A DNA stretch of 64,000 bases, from assembly GCA_014803505.1 (NCBI GenBank), contig JAAVBM010000014.1, forward strand, positions 1 through 64,000, given 5' to 3'. Origin of the DNA: a bacterium. Its GTDB lineage: Bacteria; Cyanobacteriota; Vampirovibrionia; Gastranaerophilales; Gastranaerophilaceae. This document shows, in pieces, positions 10,106-20,054 of the stretch. Each line of letters begins with the position of its first letter. Positions within the stretch are counted from its first letter, which is position 1. Position numbers and translations under genes: made by a program. The notes below the pieces were generated by a model, which saw only the letters and a list, made by a program, of their open reading frames with translations, was not told the origin of the DNA and did no database searches.

Positions 10106-11023
10106 CTATTTATTATTCTTAATTACTTGTATATTTCTTGTTTCTGTTAATTCTTGTCTGGCGTTTTTGATAATTTCGCGTTTCTCTTCATCCAAACTAT
10201 GTCCGTTTACAAGTCTGTCTATAAATCCTGTATTTAGTTTTGTAGCTTTTTCTAAAGCTCCAATTTCTTCTAATATAGGTTTTATTGTATTAAAGTCGTA
10301 TCCGAATGTTTGTTTTGAATTATAAACCAGCAAATCTCCTTCTTGAGAAGTTACTGTAGAGCCGCCTTGTTCAAAATATAATTTAAAGACGGATTTTAAA
10401 TCCTGCATTTCGGATTGCAGAGTTGTAACCGTTTGTTGGATACGTAAATATCTTTCAAAAAGGTATTCAACATTTTCAAGTTGTTTATTTTCCCAGTCAA
10501 ATTTTTGAAGGTATAATTTTTTTAATTTAGGATAAGCAAGAGCTAATCCCATAGTATCACCCATAGCTCGATGGTGGTCTTTTAATTCAACTTTAAATTT
10601 CTCGGTTAAAGCGTTAAGCCCATGTGCATCAAGTTCAGGATAAACTTCTTTGAACATTTGCTGAGAATCAATTCTTTCATTTTTGATTTCTTGTCCTGTT
10701 ACTCTTTTTGCAGCTTCATTAATAAACATGTAGTCAAATATTGCATTATGAGCAACTATAGGATAATCTCCAATGAATTCTAAAATTTTAGGTATAGCTT
10801 CTGCTTCAGTTGGAGCATTTTCAACCATTTCAGGAGTTATTCCATGGATTGCTATACTAGATTTTCTGATATGTTGTTCCGGATTGATAAGAGTTTGAAA
10901 TTCAGCTTTAATCTTTCCGTTTTCAAGACGAACAGCTGCAAACTCAACCATTTTCTCCCTAGTATAATCCAAACCTGTTGTTTCTGTGTCTAAAACTATC
11001 TCAATTACTTTTTTTCTTGCCAT
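10106..11023 (-). CDS. DnaQ/PolC-epsilon-like 3'-5' exonuclease domain protein
   Basis: ExoI DTETTGLD, ExoII HNAIFDYMFI, ExoIII HRAMGDTMGLA; the ORF can start at 11047 or at MARKK (11023). Confidence 0.83.
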   Translation of the reverse strand: MARKKVIEIVLDTETTGLDYTREKMVEFAAVRLENGKIKAEFQTLINPEQHIRKSSIAIHGITPEMVENAPTEAEAIPKILEFIGDYPIVAHNAIFDYMFINEAAKRVTGQEIKNERIDSQQMFKEVYPELDAHGLNALTEKFKVELKDHHRAMGDTMGLALAYPKLKKLYLQKFDWENKQLENVEYLFERYLRIQQTVTTLQSEMQDLKSVFKLYFEQGGSTVTSQEGDLLVYNSKQTFGYDFNTIKPILEEIGALEKATKLNTGFIDRLVNGHSLDEEKREIIKNARQELTETRNIQVIKNNK

Positions 11024-11117
11024 ATTATATGTCCTAATTAGTCCCATTTAGATAATAGCATAAAAATTTTTTCCATGATAGAATATGTGCAGTCAGATAA
11101 TTCATGGGGAATTTATT

Positions 11118-11441
11118 ATGGGAAATGTTATTGAAGTAAATGATACTAGTTTTGAACAGGAAGTTGTTAATTCTGAATTGCCTGTAGTTGTTGACTTTTG
11201 GGCAACTTGGTGTGGTCCTTGCAGAAAATTGAGTCCTGTTATTGAAGAAATTTCAGAAACTTATGCAGATAAAGTTAAATTTGTAAAAGTTAATGTTGAA
11301 GAATCATTGAATACAGCTAAAACTTATTCAGTAAGCGGATTACCAAGCTTGTTGATTTTTAAAGCTGGTGAAGCTGTAGAACGTATGGCCGGTTTAATGC
11401 CAAAAGCTACAATTATTTCTAATATTGAAAAACATATTTAA
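11118..11441 (+). CDS. trxA: Thioredoxin
   Basis: [23 protein letters not shown], cis-Pro segment [10 protein letters not shown]; start ATG at 11118. Confidence 0.94.
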   Translation: MGNVIEVNDTSFEQEVVNSELPVVVDFWATWCGPCRKLSPVIEEISETYADKVKFVKVNVEESLNTAKTYSVSGLPSLLIFKAGEAVERMAGLMPKATIISNIEKHI

Positions 11442-11460
11442 GATGTAGTAATAATTTTAC

Positions 11461-11492
11461 AAAACCTCAGAAGTATTTCTTCTGAGGTTTTG
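11461..11492. terminator. Hairpin terminator after trxA
   Basis: aaaacctcagaa-gtatt-tcttctgaggtttt. Confidence 0.9.
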
Positions 11493-11601
11493 CTTTGTAA
11501 CAAATTGTTAAATTTGACTAAAATTTTTTGTTTTATTTAAAGTTTGGACTAATATTTGCCGACTATCATAGAGTATAAATCTAAGGATAAAGGGCACTAT
11601 T

Positions 11602-14600
11602 TTGAAAGTTGATTCTAGTAAAAGCGCAAAACTTATTCCGGACAGAAGCAAAGGTTCTGCTGAATTTAGCGACCCTGATAGAGTTGAACAGCTTGTTTCT
11701 GAAGGGAAATATAATGATATCGTTATAGCGTTAGCAAAACAACTTCGTGCTACTTATGGTGATAGATTTTCTGATGATTATTATCTTAATTATGCAAAAA
11801 GAGAAATAAATATTGAATTAATAAACAGAACAGCCAGTCGTTACCACGGGATGACTGCAACATGTCCGATTCAAGATTCAGAATGGGCAGGTTATTCTTA
11901 TGAAGAAATTCTTCAAATGGAGCACGACGGCTATACTATTCCACAAGAAGTTTTAGTTTGGGCACATTCTCAACATGAATATGATGTTACAGCTTATCAA
12001 ATGGTTTCTGATGCGGCTGAATCTTCTGATGATTCTTCAACTGAAGAATTAAATGGTGAAAATAATATTACAGTTCTTCAAAAAAATGTGAGAGAATGTA
12101 TTACTAAATCTGAAGAAGCTAACAAGAAGAATGAAGTTGATACTCAAGCTTTTCAAGCCTTGTCCAAACAAGCTGCTGCAATTAAAAAGAATAATGAAAA
12201 TTCTATATCTAATTCGATGAAAGAAATTTCAGATATGACAGCTGAATGGAAACGTCTTGAAAAAAAAAAAAAAAATGGTACTCTATCATCTTTTGAACAA
12301 AAAAGATATGAAGAATTGAGTAATGTTTTAAAAAATTCAAAATCATCTGCAATAAAAGAAATTCAACATAATTATTCAGATTTAGACGAATTTCTTTCAT
12401 CTATGGATAATCTTGAAAATTCTATTTTAGATAATAATGAATTAATTCAAGATACAACAAAAGCTGTAAATGATCTTTCTAAATATGAAAAAAAATATTA
12501 CAATGCACAAATGAGTCATCCTTTGGCTAACTTGAGTCTTTCCGGAAACGGTTTACTTGCGGATTCTTTGTATGGTGCAAGTACTTTTTCGATTCAGTCA
12601 TTGGCCGTAACGTCAAATGTTGAGCTACAAACTTCAACAGATGGTCTTGAAAATATTGTAGAAGAACAAGAATCAGCAGGTCTAAAAGATTTTTCTGTTG
12701 AATATTCAAATACAGCATCTCAAATTCCGTCTTTGGACAAGCCTTTAGCAGGAGATAATGTATCAAAACAAAAATCACAAGATGATAAAACTTCTACACA
12801 GAAAAGTTCTGATAATCCAAATTCTACATTACCAGCTTCAAGTTTGAGTATAAAAAATATGAATTTCGGATCTTCAAATCAAGACCAAAATACTCAGAAT
12901 GAAAAAGAAGGTCACAATACTAATTTCTTTGTGTTTCCTGCTAATGGCAGACCAGAAGCTGCACTTTTAGCTGCTTTAACTTGTGCTATTTCTACTGAGG
13001 ATTTGAAAAACAAACAGGAAGATGCTAATGTAAATCATCAAAATTTGAAAAAAGATTTGAAGAAAACCGAACAAGAAATGAAAGTTTTTGAAAAATCTTA
13101 TAATAAAATATCTGCTTTACACGAAGCAAATATGCAATCTGCAGAAAATTATTTATTACAACTTGAGATGCTTCAAACTAAAAAGGCTCAAGAACAAGCA
13201 GATATGCCTAAAATTAACTTTATAAACAGCAAAACAAATGGTATGGAAGCTCTAGGTAATGATGGAGCTGAACAACCTCAATCTAATGCTGAAGAAGAAG
13301 GAATTATTTCTCAATTAGGAAGTATTTCAGAATCTGATAAAAAGATGATGAGAACCGTTCAACTTGGACAAGTAAATGCTCAGCGTTCAATTGCCAAGAA
13401 TGAAAAAGCTACATCTGCTTTGAGAAGCGAGGATACTTCACTTAATAAACGAAATAAAAATGCGAAAGCTGTATCAATTTGTACTACTATTTGTGGTGGT
13501 ATAACTACAGGTCTAGGTGCTTATAATATGAGTGTTGCGGTACCAATGTTAGCTAAAGGTATTGCAATGCAAGCAAGTTTAGTTACTTTACCTGCAGGTA
13601 TTGCTTTAGCAGCTTTAGCTACCAGATGGATAATTATTGCAAGTTTACAATTAGCTACAGGTCCAATGGCAACTGTTACAGGCGGAGTTGGTATTGCTGC
13701 TACTAATGATGTATCTGATGATATTAAAGAACATCAAGATACTATTAAATCTTCAAATATTCAGTCTAAAAATAATTATAAAGTAGTTAGAGCTTCTTCT
13801 AAAGTTTTGAATACTTGGGGAGATATTGATATTCCTGCTCTATCTGCAAATCAAGGTTCAAATCAAAATACTAATAAACCTGATATGAGTCAGCTTCCTG
13901 TAAGTGTAAATGGTTCCGGTTTATCTAAAACTGCTAATGTTACTTTCGGTACAATAAAAGATATAAGCGCTCCTGCAAATAATAATTCTTCTGTTATTTA
14001 TAATGCAGGTTCAGTGCCTGGAGTTTCTAATTCTCAACAATACGCTCAAAATAAACAAAATGTTTATAATAATATTCTAAATAATGCGAAGAATAATTCA
14101 GGTTCTGCAGCTGATGATATGAATGTTGCTAAACCTGTAAATGCTCAAGCTAGTGCCGCAAATAATTCCAGAAACGAAAAAGATATTATTTTGAACCAAC
14201 TTGAAAATATTGATAGAGATAGCCAAGCTGCAGAAAAATCTTCTGACAAAGTTGCTGAAATTCTAAAAAATAACTTAAGTAAATCAAAAGTTTTAGAACA
14301 ACAGTTTAATGTATTGTATTCTGAAGTTCAAAATATCAATGATGAAGCAACTTCCGAAATAAAAGCTTCTCAAAAATCTTATGAAAAAGCTGCAGCTGAA
14401 GTTAATAAGTATGTTGAAGACGGAACATCAAGATTGAAAAGAGCCGCAAATATTTCAGGAGAAGCTTCTAAAGAAAATCAAAATATTTCTGAATTAGATA
14501 TGATTTCAATTATTGAAGACGTATATTCTTCAGAATTGCAAGACGAAACTTCTGAAGATACAAATATCGCAGCAGCTTCTGTATCTAACAATGTAAATAT

Positions 14601-14733
14601 TAAAAATTCAACATTAACTGATGATAAAGCAGATAGAAAACTTTCAAGATTCAATAGCGACAGTATTATTGAATCTAAGAAAAAACGTAAAAAAGTTATG
14701 GCAGTATCTGCTTCTTCAAACAAAAAAGCTTAA
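11602..14733 (+). CDS. Large (1043 aa) coiled-coil protein with a central hydrophobic segment; function unknown
   Basis: Single long ORF with TTG start; long heptad-rich stretches flank CTTICGGITTGLGAYNMSVAVPMLAKGIAMQASLVTLPAGIALAALATRWIIIASLQLATGPMATVTGGVG. Confidence 0.85.
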   Translation: MKVDSSKSAKLIPDRSKGSAEFSDPDRVEQLVSEGKYNDIVIALAKQLRATYGDRFSDDYYLNYAKREINIELINRTASRYHGMTATCPIQDSEWAGYSYEEILQMEHDGYTIPQEVLVWAHSQHEYDVTAYQMVSDAAESSDDSSTEELNGENNITVLQKNVRECITKSEEANKKNEVDTQAFQALSKQAAAIKKNNENSISNSMKEISDMTAEWKRLEKKKKNGTLSSFEQKRYEELSNVLKNSKSSAIKEIQHNYSDLDEFLSSMDNLENSILDNNELIQDTTKAVNDLSKYEKKYYNAQMSHPLANLSLSGNGLLADSLYGASTFSIQSLAVTSNVELQTSTDGLENIVEEQESAGLKDFSVEYSNTASQIPSLDKPLAGDNVSKQKSQDDKTSTQKSSDNPNSTLPASSLSIKNMNFGSSNQDQNTQNEKEGHNTNFFVFPANGRPEAALLAALTCAISTEDLKNKQEDANVNHQNLKKDLKKTEQEMKVFEKSYNKISALHEANMQSAENYLLQLEMLQTKKAQEQADMPKINFINSKTNGMEALGNDGAEQPQSNAEEEGIISQLGSISESDKKMMRTVQLGQVNAQRSIAKNEKATSALRSEDTSLNKRNKNAKAVSICTTICGGITTGLGAYNMSVAVPMLAKGIAMQASLVTLPAGIALAALATRWIIIASLQLATGPMATVTGGVGIAATNDVSDDIKEHQDTIKSSNIQSKNNYKVVRASSKVLNTWGDIDIPALSANQGSNQNTNKPDMSQLPVSVNGSGLSKTANVTFGTIKDISAPANNNSSVIYNAGSVPGVSNSQQYAQNKQNVYNNILNNAKNNSGSAADDMNVAKPVNAQASAANNSRNEKDIILNQLENIDRDSQAAEKSSDKVAEILKNNLSKSKVLEQQFNVLYSEVQNINDEATSEIKASQKSYEKAAAEVNKYVEDGTSRLKRAANISGEASKENQNISELDMISIIEDVYSSELQDETSEDTNIAAASVSNNVNIKNSTLTDDKADRKLSRFNSDSIIESKKKRKKVMAVSASSNKKA
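12260..12275 (+). repeat. A16 homopolymer inside the 1043-aa ORF
   Basis: cttg-aaaaaaaaaaaaaaaa-tggtactc encodes EKKKKNG. Confidence 0.95.
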
Positions 14734-14747
14734 TGTTTGATAGGTCA

Positions 14748-14867
14748 AGCTATTTAATCAAGCGTGTTTTTCTTTAGTCATTCCGGACTTGATCCGGAAT
14801 CTATCAATACCAATCAAACTGATAGATGCTGAATCAAGTTCAGCATGACAATAAAAAATATCAGAAA
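14748..14867 (+). repeat. Composite palindromic intergenic repeat (copy 1)
   Basis: agctatttaatcaagcgtgtttttctttagtcattccggacttgatccggaatct...atagatgctgaatcaagttcagcatgacaataaaaaatatcagaaa; matches the reverse complement of 63203-63393. Confidence 0.85.
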
Positions 14868-14888
14868 CTAACTTTAGAAAAAGAAATA

Positions 14889-14926
14889 AAAAAGGGCGGT
14901 GGGAATTTATTCCCACCGCCCTTTTA
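14889..14926. terminator. Strong hairpin terminator
   Basis: aaaagggcggtgggaa-ttta-ttcccaccgcccttttac. Confidence 0.92.
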
Positions 14927-14942
14927 CTTATTTATAAATCAA

Positions 14943-17630
14943 TTATTTTGATTTTTTTGCTGCAGGGTAGTAATCTCTTACAACACCTTCAAATGCATCG
15001 ATATAAATTTGTTTCATATCTGACATAATTGGGTATGCAGGGTTAGCACCTGTACATTGATCGTCGAATGCCAATTCAACCATTTCATCTAATTTAGCAT
15101 AGAATTGTTCTTCTGTAATACCGAAGTCTTTGATTGAATTTGGAAGGTTGATAGCTTTCATAAGTTTATCAACTGCATTGATAAGCAATTCAACTTTTTC
15201 GTCATCATTCTTACCGCCCAATCCTAATTCGTCAGCGATTTGACCATATTTAGTCTTAGCGTTAGGGAATTTGTATTGAGGGAAGATTGCTTGTTTTTTA
15301 GGACAATCAACAGCGTTGTATTTGATTACTTGTCTGATAAGTAATGCGTTAGCAACACCGTGAGGTACGTGGAACATAGCACCTAATTTGTGAGCCATTG
15401 AGTGACATAATCCTAAGAATGAGTTAGCAAATGCCATACCTGCAATTGTTGCAGCATAGTGCATTTTTTCTCTTGCGATAGGATCATTAGCACCTTCGTT
15501 ATATGATCTTTCAAGGTATCTGAATACTAACTTAGTAGCTTCTAATGCGTTAGAGTTAGTGAAGTTAGTAGCCATACAAGAAACATAAGCTTCGATTGCG
15601 TGAACTAATGCGTCGATACCTGAAGCAGATGTTAATCCTTTTGGCATACCATCAACAAAGTTAGGGTCAACAATAGCCATATTTGGAGTTAATGCGTAAT
15701 CTGCGATAGCATATTTAACTTGAGTTTCGTCATCTGTAATGATTGCGAAAGGTGTAACTTCTGAACCTGTACCTGAAGTTGTAGGGATTGCAACCATAGT
15801 AGCTTTTTTACCTAATTCAGGGATTGAACAAATTCTTTTTCTGATATCCATGAATCTCATAGAGATATCTTCGAAGTTTGTATCAGGTTGTTCGTACATT
15901 AACCACATAATTTTAGCTGCGTCCATTGGAGAACCGCCACCTAATGAAATGATAACATCAGGTTCGTATGGTCTGATAATTTCCATAGCTTGGTTAATTG
16001 TAGATAATGTTGGATCCGGTTTAACATCAAAGAAAATTTGGTGATCAATACCGATTTCATCCAATACGTTAACGATACTATTAACAGCACCTGAATTGAA
16101 TAAGAATCTGTCTGTTACGATGAATGCACGTTTTTTACCTTCAAGTTCACGAAGAGCTAAATCGATAGCACCTCTTTTGAAGTAAACTTTTGATGGAACC
16201 TTAAACCATAACATGTTTTCTCTCCTTTCAGCAACTGTTTTGTAGTTTAATAAGTGTTCAACACCTACGTTACCTGAAACAGCGTTGCCGCCCCAAGAAC
16301 CGCAGCCAAGTGTTAATGATGGTTCTAATTTGAAGTTGAATAAGTCACCAATACCCCCTTGAGATGATGGTGAGTTGATTAGAACTCTGCAAGCAGGCAT
16401 TTTCTTAGCGTAAGCATCAATTCTTTCGCTGTGACGTTCGTCTGTGTAAAGAACAGCTGTGTGACCTGCACCACCGTGTGATACTAATAAGTACGCTTTT
16501 TCAGCAGCATCTTCAAAATCGCTTGCTTTATATAATGAAAGGATTGGAGAAAGTTTTTCTCTTGAGAATGGATCTTCCCAATCAACAGTAGGTCTTTCAG
16601 CTAAAAGAACTTTAGCGTTTTCAGGTACTTCAAATCCTGACAATTCAGCAATTTTGTGTGCTGTTTGACCAACGATGTTAGGGTGAGCAGTACCACGTTT
16701 AGGATCGATAAATGGAAGGTCGATCATTTTTTGTTGTTCTTCTTTATTTACTAAATAAGCGCCTCTGTATTCGAATTCTTTTTTAACTTCTTCGTATACA
16801 CTGTCAACAACGATAACCGCTTGTTCAGAAGCACAAATCATACCATTATCAAAAGTTTTTGACATAAGAATTGAAGAAACAGCCATTTTAATATCAGCAG
16901 TTTCGTCGATAACAGCTGAAGTGTTACCAGGACCTACACCTAATGCAGGGTTACCAGAAGAGTAAGCAGCTTTAACCATACCAGGACCACCTGTAGCTAA
17001 GATACAATCGATGTGTGGGTGGTTCATTAATTGGCTAGATAAGTCAATTGAAGGAACATCAATCCAACCGATAATATCTTCAGGAGCACCGGCTTTAATA
17101 GCAGCTTCCAATACTAATTTAGCAGCTGCGATTGTGCAATCTTTAGCTCTAGGGTGTGGAGAGAAGATAATAGCGTTTCTTGTTTTTAAAGCTATTAATG
17201 ATTTAAAAATTGCAGTTGAAGTTGGGTTTGTTGTAGGGATGATACCTGCCAAAATACCAAGAGGTTCAGCAACAATTTTTGTACCGTTTGCTTTATCTTC
17301 TTTAATTATACCGCAAGTTTTAGCGTTTTTATGTTTGTTGTAGATGTATTCTGAAGCAAAGTGGTTTTTAATAATTTTATCTTCTAGAATACCCATACCT
17401 GTTTCGTTAACAGCCATTCTTGCAAGAGGAATACGAGCTTTATCAGCTGCTGTAGCTGCAGCTTTAAATATTTTATCAACTTGTTCTTGTGTGAAAGTTG
17501 CATAAATTTTTTGAGCTTTTCTTACTCTTTCAATTAGCAATTCTAATTGTTCAGCGTTGTCAACTAAAGCAGACTTTGTGTTTAAAGCCTTTTCTAAGTT
17601 TTCAACATTCTTTTTGCTTTTTGTTGTCAT
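14943..17630 (-). CDS. adhE: Bifunctional acetaldehyde-CoA/alcohol dehydrogenase
   Basis: N-terminal acetaldehyde dehydrogenase domain fused to C-terminal iron-type ADH (GGGSPMDAAKIMW, LGLCHSMAHKLGAMFHVPHG). Confidence 0.95.
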   Translation of the reverse strand: MTTKSKKNVENLEKALNTKSALVDNAEQLELLIERVRKAQKIYATFTQEQVDKIFKAAATAADKARIPLARMAVNETGMGILEDKIIKNHFASEYIYNKHKNAKTCGIIKEDKANGTKIVAEPLGILAGIIPTTNPTSTAIFKSLIALKTRNAIIFSPHPRAKDCTIAAAKLVLEAAIKAGAPEDIIGWIDVPSIDLSSQLMNHPHIDCILATGGPGMVKAAYSSGNPALGVGPGNTSAVIDETADIKMAVSSILMSKTFDNGMICASEQAVIVVDSVYEEVKKEFEYRGAYLVNKEEQQKMIDLPFIDPKRGTAHPNIVGQTAHKIAELSGFEVPENAKVLLAERPTVDWEDPFSREKLSPILSLYKASDFEDAAEKAYLLVSHGGAGHTAVLYTDERHSERIDAYAKKMPACRVLINSPSSQGGIGDLFNFKLEPSLTLGCGSWGGNAVSGNVGVEHLLNYKTVAERRENMLWFKVPSKVYFKRGAIDLALRELEGKKRAFIVTDRFLFNSGAVNSIVNVLDEIGIDHQIFFDVKPDPTLSTINQAMEIIRPYEPDVIISLGGGSPMDAAKIMWLMYEQPDTNFEDISMRFMDIRKRICSIPELGKKATMVAIPTTSGTGSEVTPFAIITDDETQVKYAIADYALTPNMAIVDPNFVDGMPKGLTSASGIDALVHAIEAYVSCMATNFTNSNALEATKLVFRYLERSYNEGANDPIAREKMHYAATIAGMAFANSFLGLCHSMAHKLGAMFHVPHGVANALLIRQVIKYNAVDCPKKQAIFPQYKFPNAKTKYGQIADELGLGGKNDDEKVELLINAVDKLMKAINLPNSIKDFGITEEQFYAKLDEMVELAFDDQCTGANPAYPIMSDMKQIYIDAFEGVVRDYYPAAKKSK

Positions 17631-18106
17631 ATCTTGTCTCCTTTTTATAACACAACTCGACTAATATTTTGTTGTAATTTGTGAAATTTATCACAAATAC
17701 ATAATACATTAAATATGAAATGAAATCAAGTGTAAATTTTACAATCTTTATCTTTTATTAATGTATCTCTATATTGGGTGAAATTTTTTGCTTGATATGC
17801 ATGTGTAGAATGAGAATTAAACAAAAAAAAGAGGGCTAAATGCCCTCATTGGAATTAAGAATAGCTGGAAGTATGAAAAAGATTAATTATATTAAACAGT
17901 ATCAATGATATATTACAATTACCCGGTAAGCTAGGTTCCATAACTTTTTAGGTTATATTGGGGTGAAAAATTTTTATACTTTCGAGTGATTTTATAGCAT
18001 GTCCAAAGGTGCTAATATAGCTAATAAGTGTATTTTAGGCACTTAATGCTGTAAGTTTGATTATTACTGGTTTTTAGATATCTTAACAAAACTTCATAGT
18101 GAGGGT

Positions 18107-18134
18107 TGACAAATAAAACTTTATAGTTTATAGT
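18107..18134 (+). promoter_or_regulatory. Sigma-70-like promoter for the 98-aa ORF
   Basis: TTGACA - 16 nt - TATAGT about 50 nt upstream of the ATG; RBS aaaggaggt just before the start. Confidence 0.7.
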
Positions 18135-18187
18135 GAAAGTGTTAGATGAAGTGTTAAATGAACACTTAATAACAAAGGAGGTACAAA

Positions 18188-18484
18188 ATGGTTACTATAA
18201 ATCCTGTACGTTTTAACAACACTAGATCAAATATCACCTTCGGCGAAGGTAATTTAAATAACGTTAATTCAAGAGTAGGTTTATTATCTTTAGATAAAAA
18301 ACCTAGCAATAGAATAAATTTTGAAAAAGACTTATATATTACAGCTAAAGCTGATTCTGTTCAATCTAATCCTTTCAAAGCTGTTGTATATAATGTTGTA
18401 AAGGCTTATAATATACTATGCACACCTAAAAGAGGTGCAACCCAAACTGAATCAAAATATATTCACTTACCATATATGGCTTAG
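18188..18484 (+). CDS. Small protein of unknown function (98 aa)
   Basis: Complete ORF with strong promoter and RBS (aaaggaggtacaaaatg); no recognised domain. Confidence 0.7.
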   Translation: MVTINPVRFNNTRSNITFGEGNLNNVNSRVGLLSLDKKPSNRINFEKDLYITAKADSVQSNPFKAVVYNVVKAYNILCTPKRGATQTESKYIHLPYMA

Positions 18485-18573
18485 TGAATTCGTCAAAAGA
18501 AAGACTTAACTCTTTTCATTTACCCCTAATAACTGAAGCTTCTTTTGTTGCTGAGGTTATTTTTTAAACTTCT

Positions 18574-18609
18574 AAAAACACCATTCATAATATTTGAATG
18601 GTGTTTTTT
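18574..18609. terminator. Hairpin terminator
   Basis: aaaaacaccattca-taatattt-gaatggtgtttttt. Confidence 0.85.
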
Positions 18610-18734
18610 AGCATATCCCGTCTTTAATTTTTGAGTTAAAACGGTGCAAAAATTTTTTAGAATTGACTTTTGGGCTTGTTTATAATATTATCGACCAAGT
18701 TGCAATGCTGAAGTTGCATTTTTGGATAATTGTT

Positions 18735-19982
18735 ATGAAAAAACAAATTTTTATATCTGCAATAATATTAGGTTTAGTTTTTAGTATAACTTCAAGTTCT
18801 ACTTCAGTTTCAGCTGAGAAACTTTCTAGAAAACAGGAAAAAGAGAATGTCTTTTTGAATGCAGCTTCTTTTGGTTTTAGTGATAAACATTATGATGTTG
18901 CGGTGGAATATTATACTAAAGCTTTAGAAATTAATCCTAGGAATGCGGCAACATATTCAAAGAGAGGAAATGCGGAATATCTTCTCGGACACTATAAAGA
19001 AGCTATAAATGATTATACTAAGGCGCTTGAATTAGATCCAAATTTGGAAAATATATATTATAATCGTGGTATTGCAAAAGCAAATCTTCAGGATTATGAT
19101 GAAGTAATACTTGATTATACAAGAGAACTTGAGGTTAATGCTAATAATATTAATGCATATCTAAATCGTGGAACAACATATGTATTATTGAAAAAGTACG
19201 ATTTAGCAATTGATGATTTCTCAAAAGTAATAGCTTTGGATGATAAAAATGAATTAGCGTATTATAATCGTGGAATTGCTAAGAGATATAAAAATGACTA
19301 TCAAGGTGCAATATCTGATTATTCAAAAGTAATTGAGTTGGATCGTAATAATATTGATGCCTATAATAATCGTGGAGCTGCAAAATATTATTTAAAAGAT
19401 TATGCAGGTGCAGAATCTGATTATTCAAAAGTTATTTCGTTAGATAAGAATGTTTATAAGGCATATTATAATAGAGGACTTGCGAGATTAGGATTAAAAC
19501 ACTACGAAGATGCGATTATGGATTTTACAAAAGAGCTTGAATTTAATCCGAAAAATGATTTGGCTTATTATGACAGAGGTTTAGCTGAAGGTAATTTAGA
19601 TCATTATGTATCTGCTATAGATGATTATACAAAAGCTATTGAGATAAATCCTGATAATTCAGATTTTTATGCAGCTCGCGGAGCATTAATAAGTAAAAGC
19701 AATGGTGACTTGAAGAAAGCTGAAGATGATCTTAATAAGGCTATAGATCTTGATGGTGATGAGAAGAGAGATACTGAAAAATATCTTACTCGTGCAGTAA
19801 TTTTTAGTAAAGAAAAGCTTTATTATGATGCTGTGGATGATTTGAATGTTGTGTTGAGTATAACTCCAGAGAACGAAGAGGCAAAAGATTTGAGAGCTTA
19901 TGCAATAAGTTCTGCCGCTGAAGAAGAAAGAGCGCAACAGCAAGAACAAAATCAGCAAGAAGAACAAAAAACAGAAGAATAG
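18735..19982 (+). CDS. Exported TPR-repeat protein
   Basis: Signal-like MKKQIFISAIILGLVFSITSSSTSVSA and about ten TPR units (AYYNRGIAKRYKNDYQGAISDYSKVIELD). Confidence 0.87.
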   Translation: MKKQIFISAIILGLVFSITSSSTSVSAEKLSRKQEKENVFLNAASFGFSDKHYDVAVEYYTKALEINPRNAATYSKRGNAEYLLGHYKEAINDYTKALELDPNLENIYYNRGIAKANLQDYDEVILDYTRELEVNANNINAYLNRGTTYVLLKKYDLAIDDFSKVIALDDKNELAYYNRGIAKRYKNDYQGAISDYSKVIELDRNNIDAYNNRGAAKYYLKDYAGAESDYSKVISLDKNVYKAYYNRGLARLGLKHYEDAIMDFTKELEFNPKNDLAYYDRGLAEGNLDHYVSAIDDYTKAIEINPDNSDFYAARGALISKSNGDLKKAEDDLNKAIDLDGDEKRDTEKYLTRAVIFSKEKLYYDAVDDLNVVLSITPENEEAKDLRAYAISSAAEEERAQQQEQNQQEEQKTEE

Positions 19983-20054
19983 ATTTCCATCATTTGTACG
20001 GGTTTCAAAACTAACGATTAGTGTTATTATTGTCCTGAAAAGGAGAGTTTTAAT

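Noticed and set aside
15739-16044. ORFs antisense to adhE (also 17011-17343)
   Set aside because: Shadow ORFs opposite a well-conserved coding gene; no RBS or domain evidence.
17921-17960. acccggtaagctaggttccataac...ggttatattggggt resembling ctccccgttaggctatggga at 58911-58930
   Set aside because: Shared core CCCGkTArGCTA is only about 12 nt with two mismatches; could be chance, and no riboswitch consensus fits. Kept as a note only.
18735-19982. TPR repeat DNA considered as a tandem repeat or CRISPR-like array
   Set aside because: Periodicity of about 102 nt comes from 34-aa TPR units; it is protein repeat, not DNA array.
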